Assembly: GCF_040802235.1 (NCBI RefSeq)
Contig: NC_133158.1
Location: 161,359,401-161,423,400 of the forward strand
DNA from: Manis javanica
Lineage: Eukaryota; Chordata; Mammalia; Pholidota; Manidae
DNA: 64,000 nucleotides
Reading direction: 5' to 3'
Shown in pieces: positions 10,380 to 22,300 of this stretch (position 1 is the first letter of the stretch; each line of letters opens with the position of its first letter). The translations under genes and the position numbers were made by a program. The notes beneath the pieces were generated by a model, which was not told where the DNA came from, made no database searches, and was given only the letters and a program-made list of their open reading frames with translations.

Positions 10380-13300
10380 ACATCTTCTTTATCCATTCAT
10401 CTATCAATAGACATTTAGGTTGCTTCCATATTTGGGCTATTGTAAATAATGCTGCAATAAACATAAGAGTGCACATAATATTTTGAAAAGCAGTATGGAG
10501 GTTTCTTAAAAAACTAAAAATAGAAATACCATATGACCCAGTAATTCTACTTCTGGGAATTTACCTGAAGTACCATAATGTTCTGATTACTATAGCATTG
10601 CAGTATAATTTGAAGTCAGGGAACACAATACCTCTAGCTTTGTTCTTTCTCAAGATCACTTTGGTTGTTTGGGGTATTTTGTGGTTCCATAAAAATTTTA
10701 GGGCTATCTCTTCTAGTTCTTTGAAAAATACCATTGATATTTTGATAGTTATTAAATTGAACCTGTAGATTGTTTTAGGTAGTATGGACATTTTAACAAT
10801 ATTAATTCTTCCAATCTTTGAGCATGGTTTATCTTTCCAGATATTTGTTTCACCTTCAATTTCTTTCATCAATGTCTTAAAGATTTCAGAATACAGATAT
10901 TTTACCTCCTTGGTTAAATTTTCCTAGGTATTTAATTATTTTTGGTACAACTGTAAATAGGATTGTTTTCTTAATTTCTCTTTCTGCTAGTTTTTTATTA
11001 GTAGATAGAAACCCAACAGATTTCTGTATATTGACTTTGTATCCTGCAACTTTACTGAATTCATTAATTGAATTCATGCTAATAGTTTTTTGGTGGAGTC
11101 TTTAAGGTTTTCTATATTTTCATCTGAAAATAGTGATAGTTTAACTCCTTCCTTCCCAATTTGGATACCCTTTAAGTCTTTGTGTTGTCTAATTGCTGTG
11201 CGTAAGACCTCCAGTATTATGTTGAGTAAGAGTGGTGAGAGTGGACATCCTTGTCTTGTTGCTGATCTTAGAGGAAAAGCTTTCAGACTTTTTGCCACTG
11301 AATATGATGTTAGCCGTGGGTTGGTCTTATATAGTCTTTATTATGTTGTGGTATGGTCCCTTTAAACCCACTTTGTTGAAAGTTTCTAACATAAATGTTG
11401 AATTTTGTCAAATACTTTTTTTTGCAACTACGGAGATGATCATATAATTTTTATTCTTCATTTTGTTAATGTGGTGTATCACAGTGATTTGTGGATATTG
11501 AACCATTTTTGTATCCCTGGAATAAATTCCACCTAATCGAGGTGAAAATATCCTTTTCATGTATTGTTGAATTCAATTTGCTAACATTTTGTTGACAATA
11601 TTTACACCTATTTTCATCAGGCATGTTTGTAATTTTCTTTTTTTGTAGCATCTTTGTCTGGTTTTGGTATCAGCGTCATGCTGTCCTCATAAAATGAATT
11701 TGGAAGAATTCTTTCCTTTACTATTTTTTGGAAAAGTTTGAGGATCTGATCCTGGACTCCTGTTGGAAATTTCTGATTATTGATTCAGTTGTGTTACCAA
11801 TAATCAGTCTGTTCAGATTTTCTTTTATTCCTGATTCAGTCTTGTAAGATTGTATGTTTCTAGGAATTTATCCATTTCTTCTAGGTTGTCCAATTTGTTG
11901 GTATATACTTTTTCATAGTAGTCTTTTATAACCTTTGTATTTTTGTGGTGTCAGTTGTGACTTCTCTTTCATTTCTAATTTTATTTTATTTTGGGTTTTC
12001 ACTCAACTTTTCTTGTTTATCTTTTCAAGGAACCAGCTTTTATTTTTTTCAAGGAACTTAGTTTCACTGATCATTTCCTTTTTTTTTTTTGTCTCTATTT
12101 CATTTATTTCCACTCTAATCTTTATTATTTCCTTCGTAACTAACTTTGGGCTCTGCCTTTTTTTTTCCAGTTCCTTTTACTTGTAAGGTTAGATTGTGTT
12201 TTTGAGATTGAGCTCATTTCTTGAGATAGCCCTGTATCACTGTAAACTTTCCTCTTATAAATGCTTTTGTCCGAGAAACTCTTTGCCCCACCAATTCTGA
12301 ATGGTAAACTTGCTGGTAGAGTATTCTTGGTTGTAGGGTTTTTTTTTCCTTTCAGCACTTTGCATTCATCATGTCACTCCCTTCTGGCCTGCAAAATTTC
12401 TGCTGAAAAATTAGCTGATAGCCTAATGGGGTTTCCTGTGTGTGTAACTGCTTTTCTCCTGCTGATTTTAAGATTCTCTCGCTATGTTTAATTTTTGCCA
12501 TTTTAATTATGTGTCTTGTTGTGTACCTACACAAGTTCATCATTTTTGAGGCTCTCTGTGCTCCCTGGACCCAAATGTCTATTTCCTTCCCCGGATTAGG
12601 GAAGTTTTAAGCCTTTATTTCTTCAAATAATTGTCCCCTTTTCTATGTCTTCTCATTCTGGGACCTCTATAATGTGAATGTTAGTGTGCTTGGTGTTGTC
12701 ACAAAAGTCACTTAATCTATCCTAACTTTTTTTAATTAAAAAAATTTTTTCTGTTTAGTTGTGTGCTTTCCATTACCCTGTCTTCCAGATTACTGGTCCA
12801 TTCCTCTGCACCCTCTGATCTATTGATTCTCTCTAGTGTATTTTTCATTTCAATTATTGTATCTTCAGTTTTATTGGGTCTTTTTATATTTTCTGTCTCT
12901 TTGTTGAAGTTCTCACTGAGTTCATCTACTCTTCTGTCCAGTCAGTGAACATTTTTATTACCATTACTTTGAATTCTCTATCAGGAGGTTGCTTATCTCC
13001 ATTTCTTTAGTCCCTTTTCTAAAGTTTTGACTTGTTTGGGTATCTACCTCTGTCTTGTCATTTTATTTGACTTTTTGTGTTCGTTTCTATTAATTAGGCA
13101 AATCTGCTACCTCTCCCAGTCTTGAAGGAGTGGACTTTGGTGGGAAGGTCCTCGGTGTGGACCGTGTGGGCCTGGTGGCTTTGGCTGGCTGGCTGGAGCT
13201 GTCGCAGGCCCAGGCTGAGGGGCCCGTAGCACTCTGCACTGGGGCCACCTGGCGGGATGGCTGGGACTGAAGCGTGTGTGGGCCAGTGGGTCTAGGGCTG

Positions 13301-16300
13301 CCCTAGACGGACAGCTGAAGCTGAAGGGGACAGGAGCCAGGGGCAGGGTGTCCGAGGGTGCTTTGCCCCTGGGCCATCTTGGTGAGTCTGCTGGAGCTGT
13401 AGTGGGCACAGGCCTGAGTTGTCCCAGTATGTGCCACACCTTGGTGGGATGGCTGGAGCTGGGGCGGGTATAGGCAGGGACACCACCTTGTAGGGATAGT
13501 TGTTGTTGGTGTGGGCTAAGGGCCTGGGACTTGCTGTGGTGGCCCTACAGGCCAGCTGGAGTGCCAGGACCCTGCTCTCATCCACGCTATCGTAGCGGAG
13601 GGAGAACAAGAACAGTGGGTCTCACCAGCACCTCTGACCCTGGAGAGAGTTCTAGCAGTTGCCCACAGTTTGGCAGATACTAGTGTTAGTAAATGGCTTC
13701 CTTCACTTATATTCTAATTGTTCTCTACACTGTGTGTTTTTCTGTGCCCCAGGGCAGCCAGGTCTGCACGGGGGGTCCTCAGTGACATTGTTCCTACTGC
13801 AGTTCCGACCATAGGGTTGGGGCTCCTGTGTTGTCTCTGTCTCTCCTGCTGTTCTCTGTGTGTTCACCCCATCTTTTGTTGTGTAGAAGCTGTTGAGTCA
13901 GACCTCACTTCTTTCCCAGGAAGCTTTGCTCTGTATATAGGTGTAGGTTTGGTGCATCCATGGAGGAGGTGAGTTCAGTCTTCCTATGCTACCATCTTCG
14001 GCCTCCCCACTTCCTCTCTGCTGAGGAGCCCAGACACTTCTCAGACCTCTGTTGTAGCTCCCGTGGTGGCCTTGTGTATGAGAGCCGGTCCATGAGATCT
14101 TACCAAGTGACAGCCCTCCCTGTCTGTCCCTTCCTGGATTAGGGAGGCCCCTAGACATGTAGCTGGGTGCAAAGACAGTGTTCCTTAAATTGGGGCAAGA
14201 ATCTGATCCTCTAGGGACACTGACACCCCCAAACCTTCCCACCCCCTGCCCCCATGCACACAAACTGTTCTAGCTTCCCCTGGGGGAAGGGGGACCCCAG
14301 GAAGAATATGAACCAAGCCTGTAACAGGGAGCTCAGCCTGATGGCAAAGACAGTGCAAAAGAAATACCTCCTGGGTTTTCACCACGGAAACCATACCGCA
14401 GGCCTGCCTCAACTTGCTGTAGGGACACACAGAGGAGGTGATGGTGTCTCTCCTACGAAGAGGGCAGTCTGGGCAAGAGGCAGATGCAGCAGAGCTAATC
14501 ACTATAGAGGTCTCAGGGAAGCCAGAGACAGGAGTCTGAACGGAGGCCAGTCAGGGTTTGAAGGCCTAGAGTGAAGGGCACCCTACCTGGTTCCCATATC
14601 ACATTGTCCCCAGACAATTACAGCACCTGCTTCCTTGGCAGGGTCCTGGGAAGGGCCTGGCCTCAGCCTGCATTCTCCAGACTCTCCTGGTGGGCTTGGC
14701 TGGCCAGTTTGGAGGACCAGGGCCCAGGTAACCTTTTGGTTTGAGGCAGAGGTGCTTCAAGGGACATTCTGAGCAGAGGCAGGCTTGTGCACACAGCATG
14801 GAGGCCCGGTATGACTCCATATGAGGGGCGCCTTGTGCTTTGGCCTGGCTCTCATGTGTGGTAGGGGCTGATGGACATGGGCCAAAGTGAGGCGGCTTGA
14901 CAGAGGCTGGGCCTGATTCTGGAGGCTGTAAGTAGTCTCTGGAAGGTTTTGGAAAGGCCCTGTGAAAAGCAGCACGAAGGGAGGAATGAAGCTGGGGAAG
15001 AGAGACTGGTTGAGAAACTGATTTAAGCCAAGCTGTTGGTAGAGGGGACCAGGATGGGGGGGCGAGGTGTGTGAGAATGGGACTGCGGATGAATGGTGGC
15101 TCTGGACTGGTGCGAGGGGGACCTAGGGGCCTTGCGGGCTGCTTTCTGATTTGGGGAGCCAGGCACCCATTACTGGGGCTGCGAATCCAGCAGGAGAAGT
15201 GGGTCTGGGAGGTTGGTTATCTGTATTAACACCTGTGAAGAGCCTGCAAATCTATGTAAATGTGGGCTTTTTGACCCACCTAACCTGGGGATGATGTGGA
15301 AAACCTGGAACCTACTTAGTTGAATATTCTTCTCCTGTCCTCTGTCTTCCAAGGAGCACATGTTGTTTATGAAGGTGCAGAGAGACACGGCTCTGGGTGT
15401 GGTGGGAGCAGTGTGATCTTGCCCGCATTTGGAGCACGGGTGCCTTGATCCTCATGCGGACCTCTCAGTATGCCTTCTTCCTGGTAGAGAACTCATTTCC
15501 TTGCATGGAAGTATGGTTGGTGGCTTATGACCTCCTTTGGGTATCAAAAAATATTTTTACAAATTAACAGAGTTGGGAGCTGAAGAAAAGTTGAGGGTTT
15601 CAAGGGTCCCATACGTGGCTCCCGCACTCAGGCCTGCTTGCACCGCCGGGAAGTGTCCCTGGCATGGCAGCGCCCAGTGAGGGTGGGGTGTGGGGGGGTC
15701 TCCAGCCCACCTCCTGCTTATCAAGCTGTTGTCAAGCACACCTTGTGCTATTTGCGCCAGGCCCCTGTGAGGGGTGGAGGGCAAGGCTGGCTGAACTGGA
15801 ACAGAGATGCCACCATGCTCCTTTGCCAGGCCGTGGTGGCCATCATTAGTCCTCAGTGGAGCAGTCTTTCCTGTCCCGCTAGATCCCTCAACACCTCACT
15901 CCAAGCTGCTGCCTCCAGGTGATCTTGGAAGTTGGTTCCCCTCGCTGGCCTCAGTGTCCCCACCTGTAAAAGGAGGTTGTTTCTGGCCAAACTTCAGACA
16001 GCCCTGCTCAGACTTAGCTTCCCTTCCTTGGAAGATGTTACTGGAAGAAAAGATCCTTCATTCTGTAAAGAGGTTCACAAGTGAAGAACCCCTTCACTTG
16101 TGTGAATCCCTTTGACCTGTAATGTGGCCTGGCCATGTGGAGAGAGAAGGCAGAGGCATCTGGCTGCCCAGCCTCTGAACAGAGGAGTGGCTGCCACTTG
16201 CGGTTCCCAGGTGAATGTTCCTTGCACACAGGTTTTAGGTTTATTTTTCAAGGAATTAAGAGCCTCTCCAATTAGCCCCCCTTGCCTGGGCTGGGGAGCA

Positions 16301-19300
16301 TGGACAGTGCACTGACAAGCATGAAGTCCTAGATGCTGCAGAGCTGGTGAAAGCCCAGCTCCACCGCGCACCAGCTGCTGTGGAAGCTCCCTGTGCACAC
16401 CTATGCCTGGGTGGGTGTCTGAAAAGCCACTGTACAGAGCCAGGCACAGGAGGGCGCTCTGCGGGGGCCGCTGTTGAATTCTGAGTTTCCTAGGCTGCCT
16501 CACTCTGCCTTTTCCTAACATGAAGCTCATTACCAAGTGACCGAGCAGCAGATTCCTCTCTCTGGAGTGGGATGACCACAGAGAGTGGTGCAGGCAGGCG
16601 GACTGTGCGAAGCTGGCAGTGAGGTGCCGTCCTGTGCCCGGGCCCTACCCAGGACTGCCGCTGTGGGTTCACGCATTCCAGCCATGCTGCTCTAGGAACC
16701 GCTTCCTTCTGCAGAGCCATTCCTCAGTGCTCTGGGCTCCTCAAGCCCCGCAGGGTAACCCATGCTGCTTCTCTGCCCCACCTCCTCCCATGTCAGGGGC
16801 CCCTGGTGAGGCTCTGCCAGCTGTACAGCGGCAGTCTGCTCAGATAGGTCCTTCGCTGCTCCATGCACTTCCTGGTGATTCACGGGGCCCTTGACCAGAG
16901 CTCAGCTGCGTGATTGGTTTATCAGATGTTTGTTTTGCCCCTGCCATGACTGTGCTGGTGTGAGGAGGGAAGTTTAGTGAGGGTCTCTCCTGGCTCCAGG
17001 TCAGATGGGATGCGTTTGGGGATGAGGGCCTGGGACTGGGTGGAGAGGGGAAAGAACTGTCAGAAAACCTGGCATTTTGTGTCTGTGGCCTTGGGTCTAG
17101 CTGGGCTTGCTCTCCCCCAGCCGACAGCAATGAGGCATCGGTGGCTTTGTTAGGGAAATGAACCCTTGTGTGTCTGCTGGGATGGGGTTGGAGGTTGAAT
17201 GCCTTGGTGGCAGGTCTGGACTTGGGGTGTAACCCTCACTCACTGGGGGACCTTGAGAAGGTCCCCTGTTTTCTCTGAGTCCCTGAATCCCCTCTGAAAA
17301 TTATGCGGTTTTGGGAGATGCTCTCGAGTCCTTCTAGCTGTAGGAGTCTGCCATCATCAATCAGTTCCAAGGTGGCTTTTCTCCAGTGCTGCATGCCCAC
17401 AGGACCCTGTTCTCAACTCTCCTGCCTACCTATCACTTAACTGGGTGCGCCCTGGGGTGCCGGCCGAGGGGAGTGCTGGGAAAGGCGGACCTCCCATGGC
17501 AGTGAGCATTGCAAGGCTCACAGCCGTGTCCCAGGGAAGGCCCCTCTGCTGACCACCAGGGCTGTGGCCTCGCCTTCCCGGGCTGAGTTTGACGCTCCTT
17601 CTGTGCGTGGAGCAGCAGTCTTCCAGGACCCAAGCTCTCACGGTCTGTCTGGTGCTGACTCTTGTCAGTGAGGGGAGGTACACGCGGTGACAGCCCCAAG
17701 CTGGGCGCCGCTCTCACATTAGATCACGGAGCTCAGTACTTGGAGCCAGCACTGTGGAACCTGGTCTGCCACGTCAGGGCTGGTTGGAGACTGCTTGGTG
17801 TTAAGGGGCTTCTTGTGAGGTCCCTGCAGCCTCTGAGGTCATTCATGCGGCTTGGAGTCCTCAGGAAGGCGGAGGCCCGGGAGATTTCAGGTTATGTCCC
17901 TTGGGCCTCAGCCCCATGTCTCAGGGATGCTTTGTGGACTTACATTGTCCTGGGCCAGGATCAGGCCGTAATAGGGACAGAATGTGGGCATTGCTGTCAC
18001 GAGGCCCTGCACAGGGATCTCAGGCATTTCTGCCATTGCCTGTACCCAACCAGCAGGCACGCCGGAGGGCTGCAGCGTGTCAGGCACAGGGCTGCATGCT
18101 GGACCCCAACAGCAGTGACCCATGGTTCCTGCCCTCAGGGAAGCCCCAGGCCAGATGGATTCAGACCCCCAGTAACAGTCTTTTCTGACACAGTGTGATC
18201 AGTCACACGAGGTGGCAATACAAGGCTCTGAGAACGCCTAGCGGGAGGTGGGGGTCTGACCAGGTTGGAGATGACCCAGTGTAAGTCCAGGAAAAGGAAA
18301 TCCCAGGGCAAAATACCTCTAAAAACCGAAATCAGTCAAAGGTGGAATAAAATTCAAAACCCGTGTATTGCTTACAAACTGCAGTCCTGGGCCGTCTCTC
18401 TCCTCGGCTCTGGCTCCAGCCAGCCAGCCCCCTCCCCTTAACCTCTCGGGTTCAGACACGCCCTCAGTTACCCAGGTAATTACCCATTGATACAGAGATG
18501 AACTTCTCTCCACTCCTGAGAAATGATGCAAATGCCCTAAAGCTATACTTCTCTCCACCCTTGAGCGCCTGTTGATATGCAGATGTACTAAAGCCAGGTG
18601 ACATATTCTGGAAATATTACAATTTTACCCACACCCAGGAAGGGGCGCCCTGGTGTTGCTGGCTGTGGGAGGGGGTGGGTGCCCTGGGCCCAGAGTTTCT
18701 CACAAGTGTGGTCACTCGAGCCCCTCATCTTGCCCTGGGGCGAGCAGACTCTGGGGCTGCAGTCTGTGCTACCCCAACCCACAGGAGACTGCCCGCTGCT
18801 CAATCCACAAGGGGCTGAAGTTTTCCAGGAAGGTGTGTCCACAGCAGCCTTTTCTCTGAGCCGAGTGCCCGAGGACCTTAGTAGGTGGGAGATCACATGG
18901 TAGGTGAGGATCAAGGCCAGAGTGGCATAGCCCCTGTCCTGCTCCTGTCACAGCCCCCTCTCCAGTGGCCAGGAAGGTGTGGAGAGCAGATCACCAGCTT
19001 CCAGTGGCCTCATGGACCAGAGCCTTGACAATGGGCAGAGGCACTTCAATGGGACTGTCTGCAGTGACTCTGGCACTGCTGGGAGGTGTGCGCTGCCCCC
19101 AAGGCCACAACCCAGCTCCACAGAGGAGCCGGGGACTGGGGCCCAGCCTTCCCTTCCTCCTTCCTGACCCTGCCACCTCCATTCAGTTACCTCCCCTGGG
19201 AGAGCTCCAGAGGTTTGTAGATCTCGGGAAACCTAGAGCTTATAGCCCAAAAATGTTCACATGCGCTTGTGGAAAGTGATTTCCTTTTCCTCCTCCTCCT

Positions 19301-22300
19301 TTACTGTAAATAGTTGGGAGGGTGGGAGGTAAGATGTTTCTGCCCTAGTGGGAATTATTAAAGGGACAAAGCCTCATTCTCTTTACACACCCTCTCTGTG
19401 AAGCTAAGGGTTTGAGACCTGACTCCCTCAGGCTAGCTGGGAGTGGGGGCGGGGCTCCTGCAGGCCCGCCCTCCGTACAGTGCAGGGGGCCGCCTATGGG
19501 CCCCGCCCTCCAAACCCTGAGTGGAAAGCCCAGGAGCTTATCTGGGACACAGGATGTTTCCGGGCCTCAGAATCCCCCACTCCATTCCTTTGCTCAAGTT
19601 GTGTTCCCTTTTTAAGCAACACGTTGTAAACTGGTTAAAAGTCTGATTTTCTGGTTATAGAAATAAAAGTATTTGCATTGTAGAAGATTCGGAAATGGCC
19701 TCACAGTAAAACTCAGCATAAGCACTTTCCACCCCTCCACCCAGAGACACATCTTTCTGTTTGGGTTCACTTCCTTTGTAGAGAAGGTGCAAGAAAATGG
19801 CTTTTAAAAACTTGTACCCCTTTTTTTTTTCCTTTTCCTCTTATTTTTAATGTTCTTAATATTGTATAGAAACATTCTTCAAAAACATGTTTAAGGATTA
19901 CGGTATCCTTAACATAAATATAGCACAAAACTTGCTTAACTATTTCTCTAATGTTATTTTAGCCATTTCCAAGTTTGCCCTCTTCACCCAGCAAGCTGAG
20001 TAAGTGGTATTTCCTGTTTCTGTCTGGAATTTCTCCCCAACCTGCGAGTCTGGCTCCCTTGATTCTTCCTTCAAGTCCAAGCTAACGCATCCATTCTGAG
20101 ACCCCCGTCCGCAGACCCTTTCTGTACCCTCATGTGTCTGTCAGTCCATTTCCCATGCCGCTCTGCACCCGCCTGTTTTTATGTCTGGCTTCTCCTCCAG
20201 ACCCAGTGCTCTCTGAAGGCACGGTGTGTTTGGTGTTCCTGTGTGTACCTCAGCCTCCAGCTGAGTGCCCTGAGCTAGCAGGCTCTCGGCTCCATGAACA
20301 CTTGAGTGACTGCTAAGCCATGTGTCTCAAGTGCCTTTCCGTGGAGTCCTGCATGTTACACTGAAAGGTCAGAGCCTACAAACACTTCAAAGATTCTCGT
20401 TCCTGCATCACTGTGGTCAGATCAGCTCTGAGTGTTATCCGTTTTGGCATTTTACTAATTTGGTAAGCAAGAGGATAATATTTTTTAACATCTGATAATT
20501 ACTGGACATTGAACTCTCCGAAGAAATGACCATGGACAGCGTGGGGCAGTCCTTCTGCTCAGAACCCTTATTTCTCAGCAGAGGGTAACAGGCTCCTGGC
20601 CCCAGTGTCCTGGTCATGATGACTGCCTTTGGAATTTTACCTGCTAAGCTGTCTGTCTGCTGGGTCCGGCCGAGGCCAGTCAGCAGGCTGGATGTGGTGT
20701 TAAGAAGCCTGTGGGTTCTGGAACAGTGCTAGACAGAATTTCCAATTGGCAAAGCAATTGTTTTCCTTAAAGCACTTTTAGCAGGGTAATTTTAAACAGA
20801 AGAGTGGGCAGATTTAAAATTAGTTTTCATGGTTAAATGTTTGTCTCCCAAGAACAGAGAGAAGGAACAAAAGGCTGTGCTTCTTCAGGAGAAAAGTGAG
20901 TGAAGTGAGGGGCCATTTGCTGGCAGAGGAGGAACCACTAACCAGGCACCCACAGAGCAGGCGCCTGAGCCCAGGGGGCCTCCCTGGAAGGCCATCCCTG
21001 CAGGACACTCGGGAGGCTGGCTGTGAGCGTGGGGAGGACCTTGGCAGCACACGTCCCGCTCGGCAGGTGTGTGTGTAAGAATGCCGTTTGGAGCACAGAG
21101 GAGCCACAGGGCTTTTTTTCTTTCCCTAGCGAAGAGGGTGTGTGTCTTTGTGTGTGTACATGTGATTCTACGATGGTGTCTGTGTAGTTCTGGGTGTGTG
21201 TACATGTGTCCTTGAACGTGTACTTGAATGTGTCTCCATGTAAGTCTGTATGTGTGTGTGTCTGCGTCTCTCTCTCGTGTGTTTGCACATGGCTGCCCCG
21301 CGGGAGGAGCACTCATCCTGTGAGAGGGAGTGGGCAGCGTTTACCTAGTGACAGGCAGGCCCTGCGAGTGGAGCCCTGTGGTCTGCTGCCCCCCGAGACT
21401 CTGGTGGCCAAAGCCCCCACCCAGCCCCTGCCCCCCCAGCCCTGCTGGGATGCACTGTTGCTTTGGTTCATTTCCTCACTGCTATGGAATCATTTTTCCT
21501 AAAAGTGTTTAAGAAATAAACTAGAGAGGAAGCCCTGATGTGGGCCTCTGTTAGCCTGAAATCTAGCTTACACTTGATTTTTCTATACAATCTGCCTCTC
21601 TTCTCTAAGCTCTCATTACCCCCATTCCTGTGACAGTGTCTGGAAACACTGTCATTAAAATATTAGCCCACTTTGCCTGGCCGACTTTGGCCCAGGTGCA
21701 CCAACAACAGCTGGGTGCGAGCACAGTTAGGCTGAGGCCCACCTATTTAAGCTTCCCCGAGGGATAGAAGAGAGGAGAAGCAGACCTTTGGGATCCTGGT
21801 GACTTGACCAAGAGCCCTGGCAACTTTGGGATTTCCCAGGCCTGCTTTGGGGAAATGCTCACACCAGTAATAGGTCAGTCAGGACAGTGTTCCCGTTTCT
21901 GTGGGGATGAACCTTACTAGGGTTCTGGATTTGTCTTCACTTAGTATAGAGTCAGATCCGTTATCTCTTAAAAGCGCTCTGAGCAGCACAGGCAGGAACA
22001 ACCTCACTTCCCCTGGTCAGGAGAAATCTGAGGCCTCTGGAAGGGGTCAGCCTGGCCCCGGCCCCCTTGCCTCCTGGCTACAGAGAGCATCCACAGGGTT
22101 GGGGGCGGCGGGGAGGGGGCACCTCTTAAGGGCGAGGGCCGGGCCCAGAGCCAGGCGGAAGCCGGACACTGCGTTATTCACCTACTGGCTCTTACCTCGC
22201 CTTGCTGTTTGTGGCGCAGAAGATACTCCCTTTGTAAAACTTGAGGTCCATAGGCTGCTGGTAAGAATTTGACAAAGCAGTGCTCTTTCCAGAGTGACAG

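Larger units (their letters stand above)
8325..14007 (-). mobile_element. Full-length antisense LINE-1, inactive, with internal insertions
   Basis: Read on the minus strand, the element runs from a 5' end near 14007 (the reverse of ctatgctaccatcttcggcc is the usual LINE-1 5' start) through a G+C-rich 5' UTR (about 13100-14000). ORF1 remnants lie at about 12300-13080, ORF2 remnants at about 12250-8900, and the 3' UTR ends near 8330. ORF2 fragments are visible at 10561-10872 ([18 protein letters not shown]) and 11074-11298. Frameshifts and stops throughout make it dead. It is interrupted by insertions at 9580-9725 and 9959-10568. Confidence 0.85.

Noticed and set aside
13107..13980. Possible CpG-island gene or tandem minisatellite
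   Set aside because: Its place between antisense LINE-1 ORF1 and the LINE-1 5' end identifies it as LINE-1 5' UTR.
17662..18198. A 178-codon plus-strand reading frame in intron 1
   Set aside because: The region is G+C-rich with overlapping frames on both strands. There is no domain, no bounded exon structure and no start context, so it is chance.
21130..21290. Possible CRISPR-like or satellite array
   Set aside because: The units are simple TG steps with no spacer-repeat structure, so it is a degenerate microsatellite.
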